A stretch of 64,000 nucleotides of DNA, from NCBI GenBank assembly GCA_028554795.2, contig CM068838.1, forward strand, positions 130,643,428 to 130,707,427, written 5' to 3'. Below, one piece after another: positions 44,032 to 57,609 of this stretch (positions are counted from its first letter, which is position 1; each line of letters opens with the position of its first letter). The DNA comes from Sinohyriopsis cumingii (taxonomy: Eukaryota; Mollusca; Bivalvia; Unionida; Unionidae). Made by a program: the position numbers and the translations under genes. The notes beneath the pieces were generated by a model. It worked only from the letters and a program-made list of their open reading frames with translations. It made no database searches and was not told the DNA's origin.

Positions 44032-45662
44032 ATGCCTCGTACTTGTCTGAACAATGTAAATAACTTCTGTTATGTTCGTTGTGAAGAGACTTTTGCATCA
44101 CAAAAGCGCAGTATAACTAATATGGTTAAGAAAGCCTACCACCTTTATTTTGGCTGCAAAATTGGAGATCAGAACAAAAGGTGGATCCCACACATATGCT
44201 GCAACACTTGTGCAACAACTTTTCACCAGTGGTTGAATAGGAAAAGGAAATCTATGCCTTATGCTGTGCCAATGATTTGGAGAGAGCCAAAAGACCATAT
44301 CAGCAATTGTTACTTCTGCATGGTGCCTCCAGTTGGGAAAGGCGTGTCAAAGAAGAAAAAATGTACTGTGCATTATCCAAACATTTCATCAGCTATATGG
44401 CCAGTACCCCACAAAGAAGGACTGCCAGTTCCTGATGCACCAGAATCATTCTCACTTGAGTCAGATGAGGAACAGGAATATGATGAAACTTCTAATAATG
44501 AACCATCAATGTCACATGACCTATATTATCAGCATCCTCCTCCTCTGAACCACACCTCATAACACAAGATGAACTGAATGACCATGTCAGAGATTTGGAA
44601 CTATACAAGAGTAAGGCAGAGCTGTTGGATTACAGCAGTGGAATCTCCTGACATGTGATGTTAGGGTTTCCTGTTCCATGACCGTCAAAAAGATCTTGTC
44701 CCATTCTTCTTCATGGAAGGTGATCTTGTAGCCAACAACAATACTGATGGTGTGATGGCAGCCCTCAACATTCTTCATGATCCAGATGAGTGGAGACTGT
44801 TCATTGATTCGTTGAAGATGAGTCTTAAATCTGTTTTGCTGTATAATGGCAATGTTTTGCCATCAATTCTAGTTAGTCATGCAGTCCATATGAAGGAAAC
44901 CTATGAAAACATGAAACAACTTTTGAGGTGCATAAACTATAACCACCATCAGTGGCAGCTTTGTAGCAATTTGAAGGTTCTTGCTCTCTTGCTTGGTCTG
45001 CAGTCTGGATACACACAGTACTGCTGTTTTCTCAGTGAACGGGATAGTCATGTGAGAGATTTCCACTACATCAAGAGACATTGGCCATTCCGACAGTCAT
45101 TGGAGTCTGGGAGGAAAAGTGTTTAGTATCCACCACTTGTTGAATCGAAGAAGATTTTGTTACCACCCTTACACATCAAGTTTGGGTCTGATGAAGAACT
45201 TTATCAAGGTCATAGACAAAACATAAGCAGCTTTCAAGTACCTCCATGGAAAATTTCCAAGATTAAGTGAAGCCAAGAAAAAAGGAAAGTGTCTTTGTTG
45301 GTCCTCAGACTTATGAACTTCTTCAAGATGATGCATTTGACTGTGCACTGCATGGCAAGAAAAAGACAGCATGGAAAGCCTTCCAGTTAGTGACAACAAA
45401 TTTTCTTGGAAACAACAAGGCAGACAACTACAGGGAGTTGGTGGAAAACCTCAAGACATACAAAAGCCTTGGTTGCAACATGTGACTAAAGATAAAATTT
45501 TTGCACATTGAGTGATTTCACATGGACATTGCAACAATCGAGAAACACTATCAGGGCAAATGGAGCCCATCAATGCTTGCAGACTATTGCTGGACAGTGA
45601 GAAGACATGCTCCATTTAATGAATACAAGAGAGCCAGGAAGTACCAAGTAGACACTGAATAA
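44032..45662 (+). pseudogene. Decayed transposase-like gene of an unassigned invertebrate family
   Basis: The first frame (44032-44562) starts MPRTCLNNVNNFCYVRCEETF, with cysteine pairs (CYVRC, CCNTC, CYFC) suggesting zinc binding. After stops and frameshifts, protein-like text resumes (DPDEWRLFIDSLKMSLK, HMKETYENMKQLLRC, SGYTQYCCFLSERDSHVRDFHYIKR), then KADNYRELVENLKTYKSL and finally HYQGKWSPSMLADYCW to the stop at 45660. I recall a large set of unannotated invertebrate proteins with this opening and layout. They behave like mobile-element genes, but I cannot name the superfamily. A segment before 45520 seems deleted. Confidence 0.55.
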
Positions 45663-47967
45663 GGACTGAACTATGTATTTATATATACATAATAGTTTTT
45701 TGCCTTTTGTTTCATAATAAATTGTATTTATATAACTATTTTGCTCTTTTTAAGTGCTACATAAACAAGACAGGTGAAATATTATCATGTAAAGCAACCA
45801 TAAACACATAAAAAGACCTAGGTTTACAATTTATGATTAAAACTCCACTATCTACACAAAATATATATATGTAAAATCTAAAAACTTAAATATCTTGGAA
45901 ACAGTCGCCAGTCAGTTGTTTTAATTGTCATATTTGAATTCAGCACATCAAATCCATAATAAATAACACATTTTATCTCTGAAACAGACAAGTTTTAAAA
46001 AATTGTAGAGCAGGTAATTCAAAGCTGAACAAATGGTATCTTAAAATATAGTACCCATACAGCATTATGTACATACTGTATTGGTTGTGTTGTAAACACA
46101 AGTCTGGATTTGGCAAGTTTGATTTGCAATCATGGCATGTGACTGACTGTAGTTTGCAATAAAGATGTGGTTTTCATTGGTATCATAAGGTACAAATTAT
46201 AAGTCATGGCAAAAGAATGTCATGCAGAAATAGGGAGTACTTGAGTTAAAAGCATGAAGGTCATTTTAGTCAATACAAACAAATATGAGTTCCTTATGAA
46301 ACATTTGATATGATTTAATGCACATACAGTATTTCTTTCCTTGTTCTGTCTGAACAACTACATACAATTCCAGCCAGTAATATTTCTACAGATGTGTTTA
46401 AAGTTTGAAGTATCTGTGCTTCTGAATTATTTAAACCTGCATTGGCATAAAGCGATTCTGATAACTCAGCTTGTTTTTATCATTTTTATTTTCAAACAAG
46501 AATGCAAGGATATCCAAAATGTATATAAATGTAGGTATAAAATATGACGATATCCAAAATATATAACATGACTAAACAATAAAATCTGAAATTAAGTTAT
46601 GGCTAAACAATAAAATATCCAGACATCATTACACTTAATAAATGCAAATATATTAAGGCCTCAAGATAGCAAATCCAAGACGGTGGCCTATATAGGAAAA
46701 ATCAAATTCCCATAATGCACTGCAACTCAACAGATAGTAAAGGAAGTCAAGTTTTTGGGGTGTCATTCGTAAATGCATGAAAGAATAATATGACGGATTC
46801 CATGCATTCTTGTAGAACTTACGTAACATTAATGATAAGATCTGAACATATATGAAATGTATAAGGTCTCTATTTCTGTGCTGGTTGATTAGGATGTAAG
46901 TTTTATAATTACATATCCAGAGAGAGTGAGAGTGCAACTTTTATCATGACAGATCCATAGAGAGAGAGAGAGAGAGCATGAGCTGGATGAACCCAGGTAA
47001 ACAAAACTGACATGCTAACCAACTAATGCAGTATGAGAAACAGAGACAGAGGGGAAGAGAGGCCTTTATGGTTTAATATTTAAATTATCTATTTTAGGTC
47101 AGTTTATAAAAAAAACAAGACAACAATAATAAAAAGAAAAACAAAAGAAAGCATCAAATAGAATACAGAATTTAAAATATGGCCCTCACCTCTCATTAAG
47201 CTATTACAACTTTGTATGATTAGTATCATAGAGCATCGTAAAACTTCTCATGGCCAAGTGGTATACATGCGTGATGTTCACATAGAACCGATTGCAGCTG
47301 GAAGATTACTGTTCATCTATCTACACATTATATATATATGTAGTTCTTTAAACTTCATTAATTGTATAAACATTATTCAAATGAACTTAATTCTTCTATG
47401 TACAAAAGAAAAAAATGTTGATATTGATTTATACTTAACATGAATATTGCATAAAACTGTAAACTGATTACAGCAGACCTTGAGTTATCAGACTTTACTA
47501 TGGAAATACTATGTAAACAAAATGGACATGGATTCTGTAAGTATTTTCACACTGAAAATTGTATGAAAATGATATAATATTAACTGCTCAAATTAATAAT
47601 GCTTTGATGGAAATCAAAGATTGACAAGAAATAGTTGCATTCAAGTTGAAGCCAATATTACTGCATTTTACAAGAATATGGATGAAATTGCATGCATGAC
47701 AAGAGTTTCACAAACTCATATTTGGAAGCTTTAGGAAGAGGTTGCATTGATAATATATCACAACAGATAGCTGAATGGTAGGATTGCTGCCAGTAATATG
47801 GCATCAAGTTTATGAATAAATGAATCATGTCTTCTGTATTTTGTATCTTATGATTAAAAGTATAACACATCTTGATATATCTGGCTTTTGTTGACAGATT
47901 TCTATCTATGACATTATTTATATCAATGTATAAATAGCATGACACAGCTAGCCAGCTCCAAGACAGT
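45663..47967. other. AT-rich DNA with a SINE-like piece, no gene recognised
   Basis: Contains a (GA)n run at about 46959-46976 and a tRNA-derived SINE-like head at 46965-47035, listed separately. The 94- and 95-codon minus frames (46653-46937, 47658-47945) are unsupported. Confidence 0.5.
46965..47035 (-). mobile_element. tRNA-derived SINE head (partial)
   Basis: On minus, TTAGTTGGTTAGCATG resembles a pol III A box and, about 30 bases on, GGGTTCATCC resembles a B box. The spacing is tRNA-like. No tRNA cloverleaf was completed and the body was not delimited. Confidence 0.4.
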
Positions 47968-49224
47968 TCAGCTATTCATAATGTCAGTCAATGTAGTCCT
48001 ACAATTCTCAACATTTGGGAAATCAATCAAGCATTTACAAAAAAATGGTCTCTCTGTTAGAATATCCAACAGGTCTTCACACCAAAAGTCACCTTCTTTA
48101 AGCACAAAGCTTTTGATTTTCCTGAGGGTAACATTTTTTTTGAATTTGAATTTGTCAAATATTTTTTTTGCCACAAGATTGTTGTTTTGTTTCTGATACA
48201 TAGTTTGGTAAATATAATCAGAAAAAACGAGACTGTCATTTTCATGTGTTGTTTGCTTCATCACCTCTTTCATATTCTGAAACAAATGCTGGTCATGTGT
48301 GACATATATCAGATGATAAATTGGTATATTTCGATGATCACAAATTTTAAATGTCAGTATGTGAGCCATCTGAGACCTCTGAGTTATCTGGTCTTTGTAA
48401 ATCTGCAAACACTTGTCTACATCACCATCCTGTAATTCGTGAGGCAGTTCATCATTGTTGAATCCATACAGACCCATTACTGCTTTTTTGCACTTTTTTG
48501 TGTTTCTAAAGCGGTTTACAGACCCACTCATAAACGTTATTAAAACTTCTTTGCGATCTCCAAAAAATGTTTCTATATGAGACATTGGTATATTGATTCC
48601 AAAGGGATCAACAAATGTGAATAGGTATCTGTTACCTAGAATGTTTGGTGACTGAATACATGAAAAGTCTGCAAATACAACATTCACACAAAATGGCAAC
48701 TTTTGATCAAAAAATGCTATTTTTATGATTCCATCATAATTATATGTTAATGTATAACTTATGCCATACAAATTTAAGACCCAGATGATGTTGTCAACTA
48801 ATGAGTCGTAACATGGCAAATTATTTTCTGAAAAAATTAAAATTATGTCTTTCTCCTGCATGAGAAGAACAGTCTCATTCCTGACCTTCATATAGCGATA
48901 TTTACATTTTATATGCTCTATATTTTGATTATTAACATCATATTTATATATCAGATTATTTTTTTCAATAAAAAAGTCCAATACAACTCGTAAGGTGATC
49001 AGTGGTGATCCATATTCTTCAAGTGATACTGGCCATCTGTTGCTATATTTGCCGCTACCAGCAAAGGCATCAAATATAATTGTTTGAGGCCTCTCCTGGC
49101 TGTTTTCCTCATGTCTGTGTGACTGCGTTCTATCTATAAATTCTTCCAGCTGTTTCTTATACATCGACCTCTTCGCTCTGCCATGAGGTGAATCAGCCAT
49201 GAAGAATTCTTTTTTTCTAGGCAT
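47968..49224 (-). CDS. TcmP-like protein (three-Cys-motif partner family), intact ORF
   Basis: The single uninterrupted frame of 418 codons starts with MPRKKEFFMADSPHGRAKRS. Motifs are FDAFAGSGKY (51-60), resembling the SAM-binding motif I of class I methyltransferases, YGSPLI (71-76), FTFVDPFGI (202-210) and EVLITFMSGSVNRF (226-239). This set is the one I know from bacterial TcmP proteins, which sit beside radical-SAM-like three-Cys-motif proteins and whose reaction is not established. The C-terminal half (240-418) has basic, helix-like segments. The start is supported by a stop eight codons upstream, and TTTTCAG just before the ATG could also be a splice acceptor. It lies in AT-rich host-like DNA with no Polinton genes next to it. 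An intact long ORF here suggests selection or recent arrival. Confidence 0.65.
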   Translation of the reverse strand: MPRKKEFFMADSPHGRAKRSMYKKQLEEFIDRTQSHRHEENSQERPQTIIFDAFAGSGKYSNRWPVSLEEYGSPLITLRVVLDFFIEKNNLIYKYDVNNQNIEHIKCKYRYMKVRNETVLLMQEKDIILIFSENNLPCYDSLVDNIIWVLNLYGISYTLTYNYDGIIKIAFFDQKLPFCVNVVFADFSCIQSPNILGNRYLFTFVDPFGINIPMSHIETFFGDRKEVLITFMSGSVNRFRNTKKCKKAVMGLYGFNNDELPHELQDGDVDKCLQIYKDQITQRSQMAHILTFKICDHRNIPIYHLIYVTHDQHLFQNMKEVMKQTTHENDSLVFSDYIYQTMYQKQNNNLVAKKIFDKFKFKKNVTLRKIKSFVLKEGDFWCEDLLDILTERPFFCKCLIDFPNVENCRTTLTDIMNS

Positions 49225-52200
49225 TGCTGAAAACTGTGATCCTAATTATAATAGCCTTTTGTATACTACTGCATTCACATTTCAAGATAGTACTGAGTAC
49301 CTAATAAAGGTACTACATATTGTAGATTTACACTATATTGATGTCATTGCTAAATGTAGACATGAACATGTAGAGATAAAGCAACCTTTAGTTAGCTTTT
49401 CAGTTATGGGCAACACATTCCTGATATAACCTTAACATAAAATTGAATGTGTGTCTAAGGAACAAGAGTCCTTGAGGGTACTGATGATGTGCTGTTGAGA
49501 AAGAACTTCTAGGAATCCAATGATGAGCCTGTTTCTTCCATCATTTTATCCTTTATAACTGTTGAGCATTGAAACCATGTTGCTGCTATTCCTGAAAAAC
49601 TGCAACATACCAAATTTGTTTTCTTATATGTTTGTGTTAACATATAGACAAAATACTTTAGTAGAGTACAACATTGGTTGTCATGGCCTTTGACCTTTAA
49701 CCCGATATCATGAATAGAATATTATTGAACTTCTTTTAGACAATGTCTACATGTACCCAAATGCTAAGCTTTTTTAAATCTATAATTAATGTTGGGGAGA
49801 AGAAAAAATGAAGTGATTGATAAGGCATCACTCATGTTCTTCTTCAGACATATATACAAACTAGTATTGATAAAAATCTATTTAAAACTGCTTCAATAAA
49901 CCAAGTGTCAAGACCTTAAATTGATGACAGATTTACTAAAGTGCTCATTGACATTTGGACTATTACTTTGGGTTTTTGTGAACTCATTCAAAGACGTTCT
50001 GGATTGTATCATATCAGGACATTCAATGCTATTGGAATATATTTGGAACATTCTATATTTTTGGACATTCAGGTTTATTTTATTTGGAATTTAATTCACA
50101 ATACTGTACGTATCTCATGAACATTTTGTATTATAAGGAAATAAACTGCTTATTGATTTTACTTAAATTTTTAATTTCAATTTCCTTCTGTTACATATTT
50201 TTAAGACATTGATTCATAACATCATAATAGCAGAACCTCACACCAAGACTTTATATGCTATTTATTCAGTTGGAAATTAAATACAGGATATCAAAATAAA
50301 AGAAAATATTTTGTTGTTAACTATAGTGCACAGATTGAAGCTTATGGAATTGATATCAGCAAAGAAATAAATCCATTTACCAGGAAATGGGGGCATTTTA
50401 AAATATTTAGTACTCTATTGTTTTTTCACCCCACCAACAGACTGGTTCTCTTGCTGTAAATAATTAATAATCTCATACTTACATTGGGTTTTGTTTTCAG
50501 ATTATTATAGTCCTTGTCAATGGAGAAGATGTCATATAATGCAGCACATCAAGTCTTCAGTTCAGTATGCCCATGAAATATGCCAGTTCAACAAAACTAT
50601 GTCTATTAGTCAAGTCTGGGAAACCTAAAACAAACAAAAGTCAATAATTACAGTGGGGGAAGTGGGAGCACTTAATTGATCTATTTTGTTTAGTTGATTC
50701 AATAACATGATTTTTATTTCTTTATTTTGTTCTCTTTCTTGCTAAAATCCATTACACAGAGTTTTTTGTATGATTATCCAATTTAATCATTCCAAACTGT
50801 ACTTGGCATTAAAGAAGTTTAAAAATATATTTCTGAGAACAAAAAATTTTGATAGCAAATCAAATATGTTAGTGGAATGATATGTACTTGAGTCGATAAC
50901 AAGACTATTGATCCTGTTCTCTCATGCTTTATGTTACCTCAAAAATATCTGACTGATTTTATAACAGGAACTTATTAGCTAACAAATTTTCAATGTGTTG
51001 CTACCACATTCCTAAATATATATTTTGTCCAAAACAATCCACTCTGTAGCACTGTATTTTTTTAAATAGGTATGACACAACGATCTTTGTCTTGTAAGTT
51101 TAAGATTCAAACTTTCATGAACATGTAGGACAAAATAGTTTTAGTTGGCTATATACAAAATATAGTACAGACTTGTCTTAAATATGTCCCTTCAATATAT
51201 TACAATAATATGTAGAACACAGATGTCAAAGTCACTGGGTTATATGTGTTGAACAAAGCGGCCTTAACAGTATGTCTTTTTAATTATTTAATACTTATGA
51301 TACTGAGGTCTAAATCTCATATATATTTATTTTATTTTTGTATTATGTAGGGCAGAGTTTCCAGGGTCTGGTATGTCTCTTTAATATCTGTAAAAATATG
51401 CTGTCTTGGTCTGACATGTGCATTGTTCATACTTTATTAATATTTAGGGCACATCTGCTGTAGCCTTATATGTTTCTGAACTATGTTGAAATAGTACTTA
51501 TATAAGTAATCTTACTTTGATACATCAATTGATTTGATGTAAGTAATACTTATGGTACAATGATACTAATATAGTATATATCTTGATCATATTGAAACAA
51601 TGTGCAGGTCAAAGAGGACTTAATATAGTCATCTCTAAATGAAATGGATTAAATAAGTAGGACATGGTGGCCAGAGTACAGTATGTACCATGGTTACATT
51701 AAAAAAATATGTAGGACACAGAGGTCTTAGCCAGGTATGATTGGAAAATTAAATGATACTTTACTTACCAAGTTAAAGTGTATGATATTTTTCATTGAAC
51801 CTATAGTACCCTTAGGGATCACACATATGTGACTGGTCAGTGACTGGTCAGTCTTTGCAGAGGTCACATAATACAAGATGAGAGACAGGTACATGGTGGT
51901 GGGAGAGTGTGATTGCTAAAGCACTACAGGTTCAAAGATATTATCATCAAATTTCAGCTTTGTACTTTTCTTTTACTTTTCCAACTTCATTGAACCTTTC
52001 ATGCCCTAAAGGACCCCACAAAATGTAGAGTGTATCCTGTCACAGAAGCATAGTAGGGTAAATAGGCAAATCATTGCACTTAAATCATGGGAATTTTTAT
52101 GCAAATTCAACTGAACATGGTATATGCATGTAATGAATTTACTAGCAATGGATTGGATCTGATTCAAACAGTTTTTCACTGAATGTCACGTCAGATGTGT

Positions 52201-52860
52201 TAGGTTTCTGATATTCCAACTGTTTATAATTTTGTAGTCACTGCTAAAATAGCACTCAAATTAATTTTATCTCATTTATTAGAAATGCACAACAAATATA
52301 TTCTGATGATATTGCAACTACTAAAATCTCTTTATGATTCCCAAATGGACAGATATGCACTTTTTGTTCTAATCAGCTGTTATGTTACTGTATAATACTG
52401 TATTATAATTTCTGTTCATTGGTAATTGGGTCTGCAGAATTAAATAAATTAAATAACATATCTTACCTATAGTGGAAGTAATCAACAATCTTATGTTAAG
52501 ATATAGTAAAGATTGTTTATTATGGTCATGAAGCAACACTTTGTCAGAAAGTTTCAGTTAATTTCCCTTGGTCTAATTCTGAACTATTATGTATTCTAAA
52601 GGTATTGTGATAACTTCAAATTCTTACAACATTTAATATAATGTTTGCTTTGAGTGGTCTGCCTGAGAAAATTAGCTAAATTTTACTATTTTTATTACTT
52701 GACATGCTGAAGCCAGATAAATAATGACAATCATTTCAATAAAAGGCATAACAACAAAAGTGCCAGATAAAAAAAACTGTACAATCACACCTGATTCATT
52801 GCTGGTTCAATGCAATTAAAGCATGAAACAAAATTGCTTGTTTTTACGATTTTGTTTAAA
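49225..52860. other. AT-rich non-coding DNA
   Basis: No gene-like frame was found on either strand over 3.6 kb. A TGACTGGTCAG duplication lies at about 51830-51853. Nothing else stands out. Confidence 0.6.
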
Positions 52861-52864
52861 CAAT

Positions 52865-54860
52865 TTATAAATATCATTCATTGTTTATGTTTGAGGTAAA
52901 GAACATGAATGAGAAAGTCTTTGCATGGTGATCAGGATGGCTTCGGTTTTATCATGATTCATCTGCAAATTGTTACATGTCATACACAACTTTAAATCAG
53001 AAATACTTGTCTCTACTCCTTGGATGGTAGCCTCAACTTCAGCTGGGTAGCTAGATTGGTACATGTGAGTGTCACTAACGTACAACTGGTGTGACACCAG
53101 ATATTGATTTATGACTCTGATAGCAACTTAGCATATATAAATGAAGAGACCAGAGCTTTGTGGAACACCAAAACAGACCAACTGGGCTGGAATATTTTCC
53201 AATTACAGACACAATTTGTGTCCTGTTGACTAAATAGGACTTGAACCCATGGTAAGGATGTATTATGAATCCCAAATAAATGCTGGAGACAGTGAAGTAA
53301 TCTATCATGGTCTATTGTTTCAAATTCTGCAGAGAAGTCAAGGAGGGTGAAAACTGTAATCTTTCCACAATTCAAAGCAGAGATCAAGAAAGTCATTAAC
53401 TATATTCAGAAGGACAGTTTCAGTGCGAGGGCAATATGAAGACAGTACATTGCTAAAAAGCAATTTTTCCTAACATTTTTTTTAGTGTATTAGAGGTTAG
53501 AAACAGATTGATAGTTCTTTAAAGCATTCAGATTAAGTGTAAGTTTCTTCAACAAAGTCTTAACAATGGCAGTTTGAAAAATGATGGGAATTCCGCAGAT
53601 GAGAGAGATTTGTCAAAAACATCAGTTAGTGAAGGCCATATTGAATCTAAGCACTCATGTAGCAATGATATCAGAATCAGATCGAGTTCACATGACTTTG
53701 AGGCGCTCTTAAACACAACTGAATGTACCAATTCCATAGAGATGGGTTCAAATGCTGTTAAAGGTTGTCATGCATATTCTGTATCACAACTGTATGGTGA
53801 CAATGAGTCAGTTGAGATTGTGTTATTAAGCTTAACTCTAATGGATTGAACTTTGTCACAGGAAAAATTTTCAAATAGGTCCAGAAGGTTGACTGGAGAG
53901 AGGTTCATTGTTAGTTGTTCATAATCTGGAAAAGCTGTTTGCAGTTGTAACTTTCAGTGATCTTAGGACTGTAGTAGTTTGATTTTGCTACATGAACTAT
54001 TTCTGTAACATTATTCTTAGCAGCTTCATAGATCTGCTTATGAATAGTGATGTAACAGCCAAATCCTCTCAGCTTTACATCGTTCTTTTTTAGCACTGTG
54101 AAGGTGGTCCTTAACTCTACTATACCATGTAGAACACATGAATTGATATTCTGCACTTAGTTGCTGGATCACTTTTGTCAAGCAGTAAATACAAGCAATT
54201 GTCCAGTTGTACTGCTGTAGGAGGTAACACAGTTGTTAGGTTTGCTTCTTTGTCTTGCATTCACTGGATTCTATTTGTCATATGGAGGTTCTCTTAGTAG
54301 CAAACAGAAATGGAGGGTTAGGGGCCAATACGGTGAGATAGCGTATGATGCAGAGGTGATCTGATGCAAGTTTTTGGGATGCCAATGAAGACTGTAGAAT
54401 ATTATCACCAAGTCTATGATGAAAAATCCAGCCTAAAATGTGACTATGTTTTGGGTGGGTTGGCTAACTGACTGTTTGAGGTTGAAAATGTGAATAGAAT
54501 CTAGAATTTTTATGTGTACAGATTTCCAGGAAAGTCAAAATGAAAGTTTAAGTCTCCAAGAATAATCAGGTTACCACCTATTGAATTTATGAAACTGCTC
54601 CAAAAAGAGAGATTGAGTTTGCTGGGGTATTTTAACTAGGAGGAGGGTGATAGAGATGGAAAAATGGACTGACCTTTGTTCCCTTGTGAGTGAGATTTGG
54701 ACCCATTCAAACAATATGTGTTCAAAATGAAAAGTTTAGTGTAATTAAGACGGTAAATTATGTTCTTTGCTATGACAGCAATTCCACCTCCATGCAGGTG
54801 GTGTGAGAATGACTTGATGGAGTAACCGGAGGGTGTTATGTCCATCCACACACCCTGGTT
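52865..54860 (-). mobile_element. Decayed LINE (CR1/L2-like), endonuclease and RT pieces
   Basis: From high to low coordinates, endonuclease text with HHLHGGGIAVIAKN lies near 54805-54765. Linker text follows (SCVLHGIVELRTTF and a KLFQIMNN end, 54156-53911). RT motif A appears as TLLDFSAEFETIDHDRLL (about 53343-53290), then LFGIHNTSLPWV. The motif C region reads QLYVSDTHMYQSS (about 53085-53047; normally YADDT), followed by CNNLQMNHDKTEAILI. The order and the family-specific words fit CR1/L2 elements. Frameshifts and stops occur throughout. Confidence 0.78.
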
Positions 54861-55129
54861 TGAAAAACAGTCATTGTGGATTTGATATTTAAACTTTTGA
54901 TCAGTCTTCTAGCTAACATTTAGGGCAATCCAAATCCATCATGCAAAAAACATTTTTCTTCTTTCAGCTCCAGAGACAATCATCTTTCACCTATTGAACC
55001 CAAAATTAAAAGGCTTGTTACTTACCCCAATTACAAACTATCCATAGAGTTTGGGCCAGGTCTGTGAATTGACTGGTTTGGTAGTTTAAAACATAACAAG
55101 ACAAGTTGGCATCAAGGCAAATTCGAATA

Positions 55130-55258
55130 AAGAACCATGACCAATGATACAACATGGCACTGTGGTAGTCATTTCCCAGGTTCATCCAAATGCTAGGATT
55201 TGAACTCACACCCTTTTGGATGTAAATACTGTATACCAACCAATAAGTCATGTGGCTC
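55130..55258 (-). mobile_element. tRNA-derived SINE-like fragment
   Basis: On minus, a TGACTTATTGGTTGGTAT A-box-like segment is followed after about 30 bases by GAGTTCAAATCCTAGC, a good B box (GTTCAAATCC). The start GGAGCCACATGACTTATTGG is tRNA-like. It is probably a SINE because it continues into unrelated sequence instead of closing the acceptor stem. Confidence 0.5.
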
Positions 55259-57600
55259 CTAGATGTGTCATTTAGAGTTAATGTTTACTGAGTAGAAGTC
55301 AGTTTGTTTGCTTCTTTTATCCACAGTGAATCTGACCTTCAACCTGAAGTTATTGTCAAATAAATAAAATAGAAAACATTGAATGGACTGACGTCAAAAC
55401 AGGATATGCTTTGTCTTAAAGCTGGCATTTGACATCAACAGATGATGACTAATAATACAGACGCTATACTAAATATCCTTCATGTGTTAGGTGTAAAGTA
55501 TACAGATTCAATTTCTCAAGGTTGAAAGTGCTTGTTTGCCACATCTATAATGGATATTTAAGTCAGCAGATAGCATTAGTAATAATCAGAATGACCTCAC
55601 ATGTACATATTGGGCACTTGTTTATGGACTGTCAATTGACTTCACTTCACCTTAGATTCAAACTCTAAAGAGACCCTGAGGGGACTACAGTGTGAATTTT
55701 AACATAAACAATCAAGAAAGATTGATGTGTTGAAAAATGACAGCAGACAGCTCACTGACTTTGACTGTTATTGGATGGAAGCATTTGATTAGAGGTATTT
55801 TGTATAAACCTGAGCAAGACTAATTTTATAAAAGCAATTTCTGAACCAGAATTTTATAAAATATCCCAGATCTAATTCCAAGAAAATTAAATGGTCAGAC
55901 CACTATATGAAATGAACAAAACAAAAACATATTTAAAAAATACAAATTATAAAACTGAAATAAACTAAATAAGACATAATTAGAAATCATGGCATTGAGT
56001 CAATCATAAAAAATTGGTGCGATAAAATAGATACATTGCTTTGATATATTTTGTTACAGGTAAAATGTCAGAATGGTTTATTTAGGTGACTGATTCATTA
56101 TGTCCAGTGGTGTAGCAACAGACCAAACAACTCCCACACCTGTGTATGAGTCGGGTGGAGCCCAAACTTCCCATCAAACAATTACCTTTTTATTGGCAGG
56201 GGACCCTGAATTAACTTTGGCAGTGGTGGAAAGGCTGAATTTATTGCTAAATCTTTGAGTGTGTCTTACAATTCATAGATCAAACTGCAAAAACCTGAAT
56301 ATAATGAGGTTATTACGTCCAAATAACAATATTTATTGAAGCTCTTTCATTCAAGATAACTTTTCATTCACTTTAGTTGTGTACAATGGCCCCTTTTCGA
56401 GTGCAAAATATCCCATGGCAGTGAAAATTCCCAGCCAATGTCTGCAATCCTAGCAGGAATTAAAACAGTTTTCCCAAACTATGCTGATCTATCAATCATC
56501 TCGAGGATTTTCATAATACAGTGGTCCCCATCTTATATGGATTCCCCTTCTGCACGGGGAAAGTGGCCTTATAAGATGGGTGGCCTTTCCAGACGGGGAC
56601 TAAATTTTTTGTGAGAAGTATACATAATTACATAGTAAGAAAGCTACATACTTCAAAGCATTTAATATCTTCATTTAATATCTTTGTTTAAAAGTAACAA
56701 AAATTATTAAAAGGTTCTTCTTGTTATAATAAACTTATTTCAACTGAATATACATTAATAGTTCTTTTTCTCGGCATAAGTGTGATATGCGAGCGGGTAT
56801 TGTTGTCATGCACATTGCAAAACCATTCAAAACAGTCATTTAAATCTTGGTACATACATAATTCCCTTTCCATTTGCTCCATTTTCCGACTGCTGCTGAA
56901 TAACCTCCTTATCGGTTATGATGTTGTTTATTCAAGCCTTTTCAATATAAAATTGTTTTATTTAAGTCTTTTCTACATAAAATTGTTTGACAAGTCCCCC
57001 TCCCCACCTCACTCGATGTCAATGGAGTAGAATAACTTACTTTCTTCTAAAACAATATGTCTCCTTTTATGTGATGACATGTTAATGTTTGGTAATGATT
57101 TATTTGGATGTTGCTAACTGCATGCAATTTAATAATGTAGACAAAACATTTGTCGAGTGGACGAAATGCCTTCTTTGTAAAGGAAGTGATAAATGTGCTG
57201 TCACATGATTTTTCAGTCTTTGTCTGGTACCCTGATATGTTCAAGGTTAATTTCTGTGTGTGTGTGTGTGTTAATGTACAAAATTTATTTTTAGCCTATG
57301 CTGACCCTGTTGTGATCTTGACAGTTGCATCTGGGTTTAATCATCAATGAGAAGAACTTGACAGTTGTGCGAATCCCAAAACTCTATCATAACATTGTTG
57401 AGCCCATTTCCTGTAAACATCGGCAATGATATAATATTAATCTTAGTGTTACATGTACTTTAGTCAAAACTTCCTTCAGTATCGGAAACTTGACACTGGG
57501 AGACATGTATTGACGACAGAGATAATTTGATTACTTACCTTACGTCACGATATGAATTAATTATTGGTTCTGGACACATTTGAAAGTAAAAGTGGCTGTT
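55259..57600. other. AT-rich non-coding DNA
   Basis: Nothing coding was recognised. It contains a possible transposon terminus at 56517-56597 and a short (GT)n at 57257-57271. Confidence 0.55.
56517..56597. mobile_element. Possible pogo/Tigger-type transposon terminus
   Basis: TACAGTGGTCCCCATCTTATATGG begins a segment whose phrases recur in inverted order (CCTTATAAGATGGG, then CGGGGAC). A TA-CAGTxG start is usual for pogo/Tigger ends, but the second end was not found. Confidence 0.3.
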
Positions 57601-57609
57601 TTCATTCCA

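Noticed and set aside
47240..47300. tRNA gene or SINE on plus
   Set aside because: An A-box-like TGGCCAAGTGG is present, but no proper B box or cloverleaf follows.
55130..55258. Functional tRNA gene
   Set aside because: The A and B boxes are present on minus, but acceptor and anticodon stems do not form, so it was treated as a SINE fragment.
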